In this document: in pieces, positions 27,994-35,943 of the stretch | How positions within the stretch are numbered: the first letter of the stretch is position 1 | Layout: every line of letters starts with the position of its first letter | Source: Planctomycetota bacterium | GTDB lineage: Bacteria; Planctomycetota; Planctomycetia; JALXBF01 | Length of the DNA: 44,987 nt | NCBI GenBank assembly: GCA_026991575.1 | Contig: JALXBF010000143.1 | Span: forward strand, 1 to 44,987 | Direction: 5' to 3' | Position numbers and translations under genes: made by a program | Notes under the pieces: model-generated | What the model was told of the DNA's origin: nothing | The model's database searches: none | What the model saw: only the letters and a program-made list of their open reading frames with translations

Positions 27994-28143
27994 CGATTCG
28001 CTCCATCGGCACTCCGCCGCGGCAGCTCGACCGAAGCAAACTTCTAAGCCAGCCCGGCTACCACGGCTTGGTCACGAGCAGAGTTTTTCGCACAATAGAG
28101 TGTAGCCGGGCAGCGGGACCCCAGACTGGAGGATCAATAGGAC

Positions 28144-28620
28144 GTGTCGCTTTTCCAACGGATCCTACACCCGACCGACTTCTCATCCGCCTCACTAGCC
28201 GCCTTCGACATGGCCATCCGGCTCGCGGAACATCACGGGGCGGAGCTGCTGCTGCTGCACGTGGTCGATGACCCGTTCCTGGTGGAGACCAGTGGTCTGA
28301 AGCAGGATGCCTCGGTGCGAATCCGTCGCCAACTCGAAGAACTGAAGCAGCGCTGCCGCTGCGGGTGCCAGGCACTGGATGTCGAGATCGGGCCGCCCGC
28401 CGAGACCATCGTGTGGTACGCCTGGCAGCGGAAGTGCGACCTGATCGTTATGGGCACCCACGGCCGCACCGGCATGACCCACGCATACCTTGGCAGCATC
28501 GCTGAGCGGGTCATCAGGCGGGCTACTTGCCCGGTGTTCGTTGTCAGGCCGATCGCACCCGGTGAACCGCCTCCGGAAAAGCCCGAGCTGACCTACGCAC
28601 CGCCGCGGATGTTCATCTGA
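28144..28620 (+). CDS. Universal stress protein (UspA family)
   Basis: A 158-residue single-domain Usp. 'LFQRILHPTDFSSASLAAFD' is the standard first strand and helix. The ATP-binding signature is 'GTHGRTGMTHAYLGSIAERV', matching G-x2-G-x9-G-(S/T), so it probably belongs to the ATP-binding group. The cluster of cysteines 'QRCRCGCQ' in the middle is unusual. The start is GTG 28144, preceded by GGAGG about 10 bp upstream. It is divergently transcribed from the CBS-containing site-2 protease, with 150 bp between them. It converges with the ArsR gene, whose stop lies 43 bp downstream. Such proteins respond to energy or redox stress; the exact target is not predictable. Confidence 0.93.
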   Translation: MSLFQRILHPTDFSSASLAAFDMAIRLAEHHGAELLLLHVVDDPFLVETSGLKQDASVRIRRQLEELKQRCRCGCQALDVEIGPPAETIVWYAWQRKCDLIVMGTHGRTGMTHAYLGSIAERVIRRATCPVFVVRPIAPGEPPPEKPELTYAPPRMFI

Positions 28621-28663
28621 CGTGGCAGTGAATGGCTACGGGCCCCCCGAAACGCTGCTGTCC

Positions 28664-28978
28664 TCAGCGTTCTTGCAACCAGCTCGCCACGCACTGCAGC
28701 AGGCGGCCAACCTGGCGCTTGGCAACCCGGTAGTACGTGCGGCGGCCTTCACGTTCGCGCGCCAGCACACCACAGCGCTGCAGCAGCCGCAAATGCTCGG
28801 ACGCAACGTTACTGGGGATGCCGCAGATCTCGGCGAGCTGACCAACGGTGTACTTGCCCTTTAGCAGCAGCTCCAGCATGCGCAGCCGATGCGGGTGGGC
28901 AATCGCCCGCAGGCACTCGGCCGCTTGAGCGAGCACTTCCTCGGGCAACAGCTCCTGAGTCGCTTCGCGTCGAGTCAT
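28664..28978 (-). CDS. ArsR-family winged-helix regulator
   Basis: A 104-residue ArsR/SmtB-type repressor. The helix-turn-helix is 'YTVGQLAEICGIPSNVASEH' with recognition helix 'SNVASEHLRLLQRCGVL', followed by the beta-wing 'AREREGRRTYYRV'. Cysteines C22, C52, C69 and C96 are present. The usual arsenic 'ELCVC' motif is absent, so a metal or persulfide/thiol signal through other cysteines is possible. The long frame extends upstream, but ATG 28978 is preceded by AGGAGA with good spacing. It lies downstream of and in the same direction as the two YeeE/YedE genes, 150 bp away, and is the obvious candidate to bind the palindrome at 30321-30344. That link is inference. Confidence 0.88.
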   Translation of the reverse strand: MTRREATQELLPEEVLAQAAECLRAIAHPHRLRMLELLLKGKYTVGQLAEICGIPSNVASEHLRLLQRCGVLAREREGRRTYYRVAKRQVGRLLQCVASWLQER

Positions 28979-29042
28979 CGCAGAGGTTCTCCTGGGCAAC
29001 CGCCGCCATGGCAGCACCGCGCACGTTGCTGACCCGCTACGC

Positions 29043-29089
29043 GGGTGCACCCAAGCAGGGCAGGCCGGCAGCCGGCGTGCCGGCTGCCG
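29043..29089. repeat. Two palindromes between the YeeE/YedE genes and arsR
   Basis: GGGTGCACCC (29043-29052) is a perfect 10-bp palindrome. GGCAGCCGGC (29067-29076) and GCCGGCTGCC (29079-29088) form a perfect 10-bp stem around GT, extending to 11 bp with C29066-G29089. There is no T-tract, so this is not a clear intrinsic terminator. It could be an attenuator, an mRNA 3' end or a protein site. Confidence 0.5.
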
Positions 29090-29128
29090 CACCTGACCCT
29101 ATCAAACGCCACCCCGGGTAGGTGTTGC

Positions 29129-29755
29129 TCAAACTCCGACCGGAGTTCCCGGCAAACTCTGCGAGGATGTTACCCGTTCCGGGCGCTGGCTGGCCTGGCA
29201 GCGCACCTGCCCGTTGATACGCCTCTCGTACCATTCAATCAACGCAAACAAGCCTACGGCACCTACCGCTAGCCCCGCAATCCACAACCAGGGGGAGGTA
29301 CCGGTCAGCTCGGCCAGCGTGACTTTGCCCAGATTCCAGCCTCCGAGCCAACCCTGCAACGGCACGTGCAGCTCAGCATAGAGCGCGGCACCAGCCAGCA
29401 TGCCCAGCAACCCCGGCACCGCGTGGCGACTCCCTTCCCCAATGGCCCCTACGGCCGTCCCAGGACAGTAGCCCAACAGCGCCATGCCAACCCCAAAGAC
29501 CAAACCACCGACGAGCACGCTCCAGACGACCGCTGGTTTAATGTGCAGTTCGACAAGGCCTAGATCGCGCATCGCGTACACGCCGATCGAACCGACCACG
29601 ATCGCCGTCATCATCACCTTCAACACCGTGAAGTCTCGCAGCAAGAACTGCCCCACGATCGTCCGGTAGTTCGTCAGCCTGCCCTTCTGTAGCAGGAACC
29701 CGAACAGGAAGCCGGTTACCAGTCCCAAGGCCAAACGCGTGATCGGATCAAACAT
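29129..29755 (-). CDS. YeeE/YedE family transporter half, second gene
   Basis: A 208-residue membrane protein with about five hydrophobic helices ('ALGLVTGFLFGFLLQKGRLT' at the start). The conserved cysteine C97 is in 'LLGYCPGTAVGAIGEG', a YeeE/YedE signature. In this family, cysteines pass thiosulfate or another sulfur compound through the membrane. Start ATG 29755 has 'GGGAGGTGAGCC' immediately upstream. It overlaps the stop of the first YeeE/YedE gene by 8 bp, so the two are translated together and probably form a heteromeric pore. The C terminus after the last helix is ~30 polar residues. The substrate is inferred from family membership only. Confidence 0.9.
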   Translation of the reverse strand: MFDPITRLALGLVTGFLFGFLLQKGRLTNYRTIVGQFLLRDFTVLKVMMTAIVVGSIGVYAMRDLGLVELHIKPAVVWSVLVGGLVFGVGMALLGYCPGTAVGAIGEGSRHAVPGLLGMLAGAALYAELHVPLQGWLGGWNLGKVTLAELTGTSPWLWIAGLAVGAVGLFALIEWYERRINGQVRCQASQRPERVTSSQSLPGTPVGV

Positions 29756-30275
29756 GGCTCACCTCCCGCCCAAACAGGGCCAGCGCCGTGACAATCCCTG
29801 CGGCAAAAACCGCCCCGATGAACAGCCAACCCGAGACAGCCAGCTGCAGGCCACCGCTGATGGCGTGCCCGCTGGTGCAGCCACCGGCCAACCTGGCACC
29901 GAAGACAAGGATCAGCCCGCCGAGGAAAGCGGCCAGGTAGCGCTTCCACACTGCCGGGCCGAAACGCGCAGCCCACAGGTCAGGTACCCGTTCGACGCGG
30001 TAGCTCTCCGACAGCTTCGCGGCCGTGAACGCACCGAGCAGAATGCCAGCCACGAGCATCACGCCCCAGTCAATCTTCGGCGTCTTGCTTTGGAAGTACG
30101 CGTTCCGTGCCACGTGCCCGGGGGCCACAGCGCGTTCGGCCAATCCGGCCGCGCGCACGAAAGCGGTCGAGACCCCCAGCGGCTTCTGCGACACGGCAAA
30201 CGAAAACCAGGAGAGCACTCCGATGAGTGCCCCGACGAGGTACGGAGACCACCGTTTGGCCCGTATCCAACCCAT
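29748..30275 (-). CDS. YeeE/YedE family transporter half, first gene
   Basis: A 175-residue membrane protein, first of the overlapping pair. It has about four hydrophobic segments and the family signature 'GGCTSGHAISGG' with C133. Start ATG 30275 is supported by 'GGGAGGT' upstream. The frame itself is open to 30320, but that part would overlap the operator and has no ribosome-binding site. YeeE/YedE proteins with this split arrangement are widespread and transport thiosulfate-like sulfur species in the characterised cases. The promoter and palindromic operator immediately upstream, and the ArsR gene downstream, suggest a regulated sulfur uptake or detoxification unit. Confidence 0.9.
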   Translation of the reverse strand: MGWIRAKRWSPYLVGALIGVLSWFSFAVSQKPLGVSTAFVRAAGLAERAVAPGHVARNAYFQSKTPKIDWGVMLVAGILLGAFTAAKLSESYRVERVPDLWAARFGPAVWKRYLAAFLGGLILVFGARLAGGCTSGHAISGGLQLAVSGWLFIGAVFAAGIVTALALFGREVSHV

Positions 30276-30320
30276 CGCACAACCTCCCGGGCAAATTGCC
30301 ACTGATCTATGTGCTGTCAT

Positions 30321-30344
30321 GTTGCGATCTTGAGATATCGCAAC
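30321..30344. promoter_or_regulatory. Palindromic operator, candidate ArsR site
   Basis: GTTGCGAT (30321-30328) and ATCGCAAC (30337-30344) are perfect 8-bp inverted arms separated by 8 bp; the centre (ATCT-TG-AGAT) is itself palindromic. It starts only a few bases downstream of the predicted transcription start, where a bound repressor would block initiation. The downstream ArsR gene is the likely partner. Confidence 0.6.
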
Positions 30345-30353
30345 TTTACGACT

Positions 30354-30381
30354 ATTATATCCACTCGCTCCACCTCGTCAA
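30354..30381 (-). promoter_or_regulatory. Near-consensus sigma-70 promoter for the YeeE/YedE operon
   Basis: On the minus strand TTGACG (30376-30381) is followed after 16 bp by a perfect TATAAT (30354-30359). Predicted start near 30347, giving a ~72-nt leader to ATG 30275. It is the strongest promoter match noticed in the window and sits in a locally AT-rich patch. Confidence 0.7.
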
Positions 30382-31299
30382 GGTGCCTCTGGTTGAGGGA
30401 GACCATCTGGCCAACTCGCGTGGCTGATCCGAACCGACAATATCGCCCGTGGCCCAACCCGATACGCCTCGCGGCAATCCTCAGCGATCAGATCCCGCAA
30501 AGGGAACCATCCCTGCCCGCGGTGGCCGACGCGTCGAAATCGCTTCGGCGTCATCCGCTAACGGGCAATGCAGTCGTCCTTGGCCGACAGACACAGCCCG
30601 CTCCGCACCAGTGGGCGCTATGGGGATCGAGGCAGCAACGTGGCAGCCGGCAGGCTCGACCAGGACAGGCACGCTCCTGCCGATCCATTGCAGCGGACAG
30701 GCCCCAACTCGTTGGCTCCTCTAGCGGTCATGGCGTGGCGTCCGACGGGGATGATGTCCGCGGCCTTGTACGGGGGGCTTGACGGCCGAGCCCGTTGGGA
30801 ACGGAACCTGGGATGCGATGCGTTGCGCGGCTGGGGCAGACGGCAAATGCCCGCCCAGGCCGTGCCGAACCGCACGGACCAACACGCTCGTCGAAACCCA
30901 TCCGCGCGGCGGTCTGGCGCTGGGTCGCGAGAGCCGTGCCCTGGCAGCTCGCGGGCAGATGGCTCCGCTTGGCGCCCAACTTCGCGAACAGCCGCGGCGG
31001 GCGTGAGTGAAAAAGCAAAGCGGACGAAGGGAACACCAATGTGGCTACCGCGACGCGATCCAGTCGACCTTGTTGGCCGGGCTTAACCCCCGGGCCGCTC
31101 TGTCATTGAAGCTCACCGACCAGGATTCGCACGGCCCCGCCTGCACCGAAGCGATCCCCCCGATTCCCCGCCCCACCGCGCAGCGACCGTTCCCGAGGTC
31201 ACGTCCGCAAGAGCTTCGTTGCACGCCAGCGGGGGCCAGCGAGCCGGATCTACGCGGCAGCTCCGGCATCGGGGAGCTCTGCAGCGTAGCCCGACCGGG

Positions 31300-32574
31300 T
31301 CACCTCGCGTGAATCGTCGCAACGGTGCCCGTTGGCCAGTCGATGCGGGTATGCCGCGCCAAGTCCAGTAGCTTCTGTTCATCCACTTCGATCCCCAGCC
31401 CCGGTCCCTGCGGCGGTCGCATGCGGCCTTCGGTTACCGTCAGCGGTTTGCGTAGGATGTCCGCCGCCAGGAACTGTGGCCCATTTAGGGCGGCGGGTCG
31501 TTTCAGGCCGTAGGCCGAGTAGAGTTGCAGGCTGGCGGCAAGTGAGATGTCTGGATCAGTCAGGCCGCTGCCCAGCCAGATCAGCTCCTCCTGTTCAAGC
31601 AGCTCGATCTGTGCCCGCGCGGAGCGCAGGCCGCCGCATCGAGCCGGCTTCATGGCCACGCCGTCCAGCAGCCCCATGCTGATGAAATTGGCGAGGTCGA
31701 CCGGCGAAACCACCCCCTCGTCCATGAGGATCGGCAACGCACCGAGCTTCTTGAGTTTCCGATAGCCCGCAAAGTGGTTCGGGCGCAGAGGAGCCTCCAG
31801 CACATCGACCCCCGCATCGGCCAGCCCTCTAGCCGCTTCCACGGCTTGCGTCTCGTCGTAGCCTCCGTTGGCATCGGCCCATAGGAACGCGTGCGGGGCG
31901 AGTCGACGCACCCGGCGTGCCAGCTCAACGTCGGCAGCCACGTCCCCACCTACTTTGATGTTGAAATGACGATAGCCACGCTGCTTCCCTTCCTCGACCA
32001 ACCGGTCCACCTCGTCCAAGGTCCTCGGGTTAACGGTCCAGCTTAAGAGAACATCGCCCCCTGGCCGTCGGCCCCATAGCTCGGGCACGCTCTTGCCCAG
32101 CAAGCGGCCAACCAGGTCGTGCAAAGCGATCTCAAGACCGGCACGCGCGATCGGCATACCGATCGTCAGTCCAGGCGCCAGTGCGGCGTCCAGCGCCTTG
32201 AAGATCGCCTCTATGTCGCTCAGCCGCCGACCAACGACCACAGGCGCCAGGTAGTCGCGTAGCACGAGAAACGCCGTCTCCAACGTCTCGTAGCTCCACC
32301 GGTAGATCGGCACGCTTTGTCCCCACGCGACCGTACCATCGCTGCAAGTTACTCGGACGACCACCGCCGCGCGGCCGGACTGTCCCTTCGGGTCGGCGAA
32401 GAACTTGAAGTAACCGCGTGTCGGATAACGAACTGCATAAAGATCGACCCGGTCGATCCTGGGCGAGCGACTGCCAAGCTCGGCCAACTCTGCAACGCAC
32501 GCCGGCAGTAGGGGTGCAAACATGCACGCTTCCAGAAAGCGACGACGCGGAACCAACCGGGCTTTGCTGCCCAT
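31300..32574 (-). CDS. Enolase-superfamily enzyme (mandelate racemase/muconate lactonizing type)
   Basis: A 424-residue protein. The N terminus 'RRRFLEACMFAPLLPACVA' looks like a twin-arginine/lipoprotein-type signal, so it may be exported, which is unusual for this superfamily. The capping domain spans ~40-150. In the barrel, K207 ('HFNIKVGG'), D234 ('WADANGGY'), E260 ('VLEAPL') and D285 ('LMDEGV') match the base and metal ligands, and K309 ('AMKPARCGG') the opposite lysine of the MLE subgroup. The first lysine of the usual K-x-K is asparagine (N205). Possible activities are epimerase, cycloisomerase or acid-sugar dehydratase. Start ATG 32574 has GAGGA upstream and lies 48 bp after the GH127 gene, suggesting a shared sugar pathway. 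Confidence 0.88.
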   Translation of the reverse strand: MGSKARLVPRRRFLEACMFAPLLPACVAELAELGSRSPRIDRVDLYAVRYPTRGYFKFFADPKGQSGRAAVVVRVTCSDGTVAWGQSVPIYRWSYETLETAFLVLRDYLAPVVVGRRLSDIEAIFKALDAALAPGLTIGMPIARAGLEIALHDLVGRLLGKSVPELWGRRPGGDVLLSWTVNPRTLDEVDRLVEEGKQRGYRHFNIKVGGDVAADVELARRVRRLAPHAFLWADANGGYDETQAVEAARGLADAGVDVLEAPLRPNHFAGYRKLKKLGALPILMDEGVVSPVDLANFISMGLLDGVAMKPARCGGLRSARAQIELLEQEELIWLGSGLTDPDISLAASLQLYSAYGLKRPAALNGPQFLAADILRKPLTVTEGRMRPPQGPGLGIEVDEQKLLDLARHTRIDWPTGTVATIHAR

Positions 32575-32622
32575 GGGATCGTCCTCAGCACAACAACCTG
32601 GTCGGTGTGGGGCGAATGGTCC

Positions 32623-34683
32623 TTACCGTTCAGGCGGCCGCCAGCGGTGAGCGTCCGGGCCGCTACCCGCGACGGGGAACGCCGTGATTCGCAGCCGTGC
32701 TGCGCCCATCGGAACCAGGCGAATTGTCTCGCCAGGCTGCTCGGTCCACACTGGGCTTGGCTGCAGCGGAGCGACCAGACCGTGGCGATCCAGCTGCCAC
32801 TCGGGCACGCGTTTGCCCGTTGCCCGCAACTCAATCGGCACGCCGGCCAGATCGAACGGCTGGTCGTCTTCCGGCCACGGCCGCCGTACGACTTGGAAAG
32901 AACCGGCCGGATCATCCTTCGCCAGCACGAGTGCGTAGTTCCAGGGGCTGGCCGGATGCACTTCCCAGGCCGGCCACCGCTCCGAACCCCCTGCGCGCAC
33001 GTAGCGCTCCTCGATTCGAAGCGAAAACGCCAGCGGTCCGCGATACACGGAAACGGCGTTCTTGTTCCGCCGCCACGTGTGCACGCGCACGCGCATCGGC
33101 AGCGTCAGCTCAATCGTATCGCCCGGCCGCCAGGTCCGCGACAGTCGGATGAACCGCCCGCCCTGGACCCCGGTCAGCTTCCGGTCGCCGTTGACCGTCA
33201 CGCTGGCGCCGTCGCACCAGCCGGGCACACGCAGGTAGATCGGAAATGCCACCGGCTTCTCAGGTCGGACGGTGCACTGCACCACGCCGTCGAACGGATA
33301 GCGTGTCTCGGTGTCGATGGTAACGGTGGTGCCGTCGGCCACGGTCGCACGCACCGAAGACGGCGCGTAGAGCACGGCGGCCAGGCCCTCATCGAGCGTA
33401 GCCATCCAGAGGTGTTGGGCGAAGTACGGCCAGGCGAAGCCGGAGTTATGCTGACAGCATCGGTGCTTGTACGGATCGAAAAGGAACATAGGTCCGCGGT
33501 TTTGAACACCGGGCGAGTGGTCGGCGGCATCGCAGACGGCTTGGTTGGCTGCCGTCAGGTAGTGCAGGGCGCGGAGGTCGCTAGTGAAGGCAGCAGGCAA
33601 CGAGTTGAACGCCACGTCCTCACAGCGATCGGCCCAGACCGGGTCGCCTGTAATACTCAGCATGATTTCGTGCGACCGCATAAACTCAGCCATCGAGCAG
33701 GTCTCGGCCGCTTGACGTGGATCCGTGTAACCGGGCCGGCAATTCTCATCGGCCGCGAACATGCCGCCCGGCATCTGGCCATACATGGTCATGACTTTCG
33801 CATAGTTGCGGACCGAGGCCTGTAGGTGCTCGGGTCGGTGCGATTGCAGGTAGTAGATCGCCGGGGCCCGGAAACATTGGGTGATGTTCACGCCATGCCA
33901 GCTCGCAATGTCCCGGTCCCAGCGGGCCATGTTGCGAAAGATCTTCGTGCCCAGCTCCAGCAACCATCGTTCGCCGGTCTGGTTGTACAGCCAGTAGACG
34001 CTGAGCAGATTATCCGAGGCCCGCTGTTGCTGCCAGAAGGGTAGCAGGAAGTGGCTGTCAGGCAGTTGGAGTTGCCAGCGGAAGTAGCGGCGCATCAGCT
34101 CGATCACGCGCCGGTCGCCGCTGTACTCGTAGTAGGACTGTAGCGTGGCCAGCGCGATCATGTTGGGCCAGACGTCAGGAGTGCCCTGGATGCGTGTCAG
34201 GTTATCGCGTGGCCCGAAATAGCCGTCGGCACGCTGCGACGCAATGATCGCCTCAATCCACTGCTGGGCCTCGTCAATGATCCGCTTCTCACCAAGTACG
34301 TAGCCCAGGTTGGCGAAGCCGCGCAGCCAGTAGGGAACCTCCTCCCAGCCGCTGTGGCCCTTGCCCTCCGGGCTAAGCCATGCGTTACCCTCCTTGCGTA
34401 GGAATCGGCTGAGTTCTTCCAGATGCCCGGTGAACCCGTCAGCCTCCAGCTCAAGCTGACGTCGGAGCCAGCCGCGGGGCTGCACCGCTGCTACAGGTAG
34501 CTTGATCAACGGGCTTGGCTGCAGCGGCGGGCGATTGCCCACATAATGGCGATTCATGCCATCGACGGGCAACTGGGCAACCACGACAGCCTCTTCGGGC
34601 ATGCTCTTGTTCGCCTCCGCTCCAGCTGGTCTCGGGGCGGCCAGCAACAATCCGGCAAACAGCCAGACAGGTGTCGCTCTCAT
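32623..34683 (-). CDS. GH127 family glycosidase (beta-L-arabinofuranosidase domain)
   Basis: A 686-residue secreted protein with a signal peptide ('VWLFAGLLLAAPRPAGAEA'). The (alpha/alpha)6 barrel region ('GTPDVWPNMIALATLQSYYE', 'ASDNLLSVYWLYNQTGERW') matches GH127/DUF1680. The GH127 metal/nucleophile set is visible: 'ETCSMAEFM' with C329, E313 in 'ADENC', and the conserved cysteine pair C409-C410 in 'YKHRCCQHNSGF'. In characterised members one cysteine of this pair is the nucleophile and the other residues bind zinc. A beta-sandwich follows ('YPFDGVVQCTVRPEKPVAFP', 'RVPGWCDGASVTVNG'). Length is normal. The enzyme should release L-arabinofuranose or a related sugar, but family specificities vary. 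It heads a two-gene unit with the enolase-superfamily gene. Confidence 0.9.
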   Translation of the reverse strand: MRATPVWLFAGLLLAAPRPAGAEANKSMPEEAVVVAQLPVDGMNRHYVGNRPPLQPSPLIKLPVAAVQPRGWLRRQLELEADGFTGHLEELSRFLRKEGNAWLSPEGKGHSGWEEVPYWLRGFANLGYVLGEKRIIDEAQQWIEAIIASQRADGYFGPRDNLTRIQGTPDVWPNMIALATLQSYYEYSGDRRVIELMRRYFRWQLQLPDSHFLLPFWQQQRASDNLLSVYWLYNQTGERWLLELGTKIFRNMARWDRDIASWHGVNITQCFRAPAIYYLQSHRPEHLQASVRNYAKVMTMYGQMPGGMFAADENCRPGYTDPRQAAETCSMAEFMRSHEIMLSITGDPVWADRCEDVAFNSLPAAFTSDLRALHYLTAANQAVCDAADHSPGVQNRGPMFLFDPYKHRCCQHNSGFAWPYFAQHLWMATLDEGLAAVLYAPSSVRATVADGTTVTIDTETRYPFDGVVQCTVRPEKPVAFPIYLRVPGWCDGASVTVNGDRKLTGVQGGRFIRLSRTWRPGDTIELTLPMRVRVHTWRRNKNAVSVYRGPLAFSLRIEERYVRAGGSERWPAWEVHPASPWNYALVLAKDDPAGSFQVVRRPWPEDDQPFDLAGVPIELRATGKRVPEWQLDRHGLVAPLQPSPVWTEQPGETIRLVPMGAARLRITAFPVAGSGPDAHRWRPPER

Positions 34684-34942
34684 GGCCTGTACTCTGTCCG
34701 GTGGTCGGTTCAGGCAGCAGTCGCCGGGGTGTCATCTTCAGCGTTATGTTAGCGGAGTCGAGTCGTTCCTTGCCGCGGTGACCGCAGGGCAGCCACGCAG
34801 AGCGGGGTCGGTACCACGGGCACACGAACCGGTAAGAGACGGCTGCACCGCCCCCCTTTGTGTCACGTTGCTCGCGCGTCTGCCCCGAGCTGCGGTGCCG
34901 TAGCGGTCCGAGGGCAGGTGGCGGCGCGTGGGGATGTGGCAT

Positions 34943-35767
34943 TCACGGGGCAAGCGGTGCAGCCTGTGCGCCCCGGCCGCTGCGCTGACGCACCAGCAGG
35001 GGAGCAGTCAACGCGCACGCAAGCCATAGGCAGAGCGTGATCGGTTCGGGGGTTGGGGTAATCCGCGCGACACCGGGCGAGCCACGGTCGGCCGGCCCGA
35101 ACAGCACACCTCCGTGCACCCCGGGTGCGGGAATCGGTTCGGGAGTGTGCCGCCATAGGCTCGGGTCATCGTTGGCGCGCGCCAGCTCTGCGGGGTCGAT
35201 GCCGGTCGCGACAAACTCGATGGCCAGGCCATTCTTGGAGGCCGGAAAGCCGGCGGCACGATACGCCAGCTGATCGACCATTCGACCGGATGCGTCAACC
35301 AGCTCCAGCGTCGCCCCGCTATTGGGCAGGCCGGCTCCACTGGTGCCGCTCCACCCTATCAGCGGCCAGACGGGAACGGTGGTGGGAATCGACCAGGCGG
35401 TGCGGAAGTGCTGCGGTCGCGCCAGCCCGTCCGGTACCAGCACCAGGGCTTGCCCGGCGGCGATGCGAATCCCCGGGCCGATGGTTCCCAGCAAGCGCCG
35501 TCTCCCGGAACGGCTCACCTTGTACAGCGCCCAGCCAGACAGGTCCTCTTCAGCCATCCCTCCGTTGAACAATTCGATCCACTCTGTGTTCCGGTCGCGC
35601 TGCCGGAAGCCGTCCGCGCCGGACGGGTTGTACATGATCTCGCTGAAGATGATCGCACCGGCCCAGACCCGCCCGGGCAGGCTCAACAATGTGCACGCGC
35701 TGAGGTACAGGATCGCGACGCAGCGACCCATCGGCATCAGCGATAACTTCCCATCGGTTCCCTTCAT
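34943..35767 (-). CDS. Lamin-tail-domain protein with PEP-CTERM-like anchor
   Basis: A 274-residue exported protein. From ATG 35767 the N terminus carries a signal peptide ('CVAILYLSACTLLSLPGRVW'), then 'IIFSEIMYNPSGADG', 'EWIELFN' and 'DLSGWALYK', the hallmarks of the lamin tail domain (LTD), an Ig-like fold found on secreted bacterial proteins. The C terminus is 'TPTPEPITLCLWLACALTAP' followed by basic residues, i.e. PEP motif, membrane helix and basic tail as in PEP-CTERM sorting signals processed by exosortases. ATG 35767 is preferred over the upstream in-frame start because AGGGAGAA precedes it. It lies downstream of the second PEP-CTERM-like gene, separated by the 106-bp hairpin element. 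Confidence 0.8.
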   Translation of the reverse strand: MKGTDGKLSLMPMGRCVAILYLSACTLLSLPGRVWAGAIIFSEIMYNPSGADGFRQRDRNTEWIELFNGGMAEEDLSGWALYKVSRSGRRRLLGTIGPGIRIAAGQALVLVPDGLARPQHFRTAWSIPTTVPVWPLIGWSGTSGAGLPNSGATLELVDASGRMVDQLAYRAAGFPASKNGLAIEFVATGIDPAELARANDDPSLWRHTPEPIPAPGVHGGVLFGPADRGSPGVARITPTPEPITLCLWLACALTAPLLVRQRSGRGAQAAPLAP

Positions 35768-35837
35768 CGCGTTCTCCCTTGGGCTGCTCAGCGTTCTGAT
35801 GCCGTTTCCTTGCCAGGACACGGTCCAAACGTGCGTC

Positions 35838-35943
35838 GTAGGCCCGACCCAGGGGGGGTGACTGCCCAGCGTCCGAGCACGAGGAGCAGGACCGAGTGAG
35901 GAGGTGTCGCCGACATCGTCACCCCCCCTGATCGGGCACCTAC
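35838..35943. repeat. Long interrupted inverted repeat / hairpin
   Basis: CAGGGGGGGTGAC (35850-35862) and GTCACCCCCCCTG (35918-35930) are perfect 13-bp arms. They continue outward, past 1-2 nt internal loops, with GCCCGA (35842-35847) to TCGGGC (35932-35937) and GTAG (35838-35841) to CTAC (35940-35943). In total about 23 bp pair around a 55-nt loop. The outer arm includes the stop codon of the gene at 35940. It may be an RNA structure ending that transcript or a remnant of a small mobile element. Confidence 0.85.

Larger units (their letters stand above)
30276..31299. other. Intergenic region upstream of the YeeE/YedE operon
   Basis: About 1 kb without a gene I can support. The first ~105 bp hold the operator and promoter described separately. 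From about 30400 to 31299 there are only short overlapping open frames (the longest at 30568-31086 plus strand) with skewed, proline/arginine-rich composition and no recognisable domain. Confidence 0.5.

Noticed and set aside
28068-28096. TTGGTC-17 bp-CACAAT as a promoter of the UspA gene
   Set aside because: Both boxes match the consensus at only three or four positions, so it is not better than background.
30568-31086. 172-residue plus-strand frame in the gap upstream of the YeeE/YedE operon
   Set aside because: Skewed Arg/Pro/Gly composition, no ribosome-binding site and no domain.
32605-33825. 406-residue plus-strand frame inside the GH127 gene
   Set aside because: Antisense to a clear GH127 protein; composition is His/Arg/Pro-rich without motifs.
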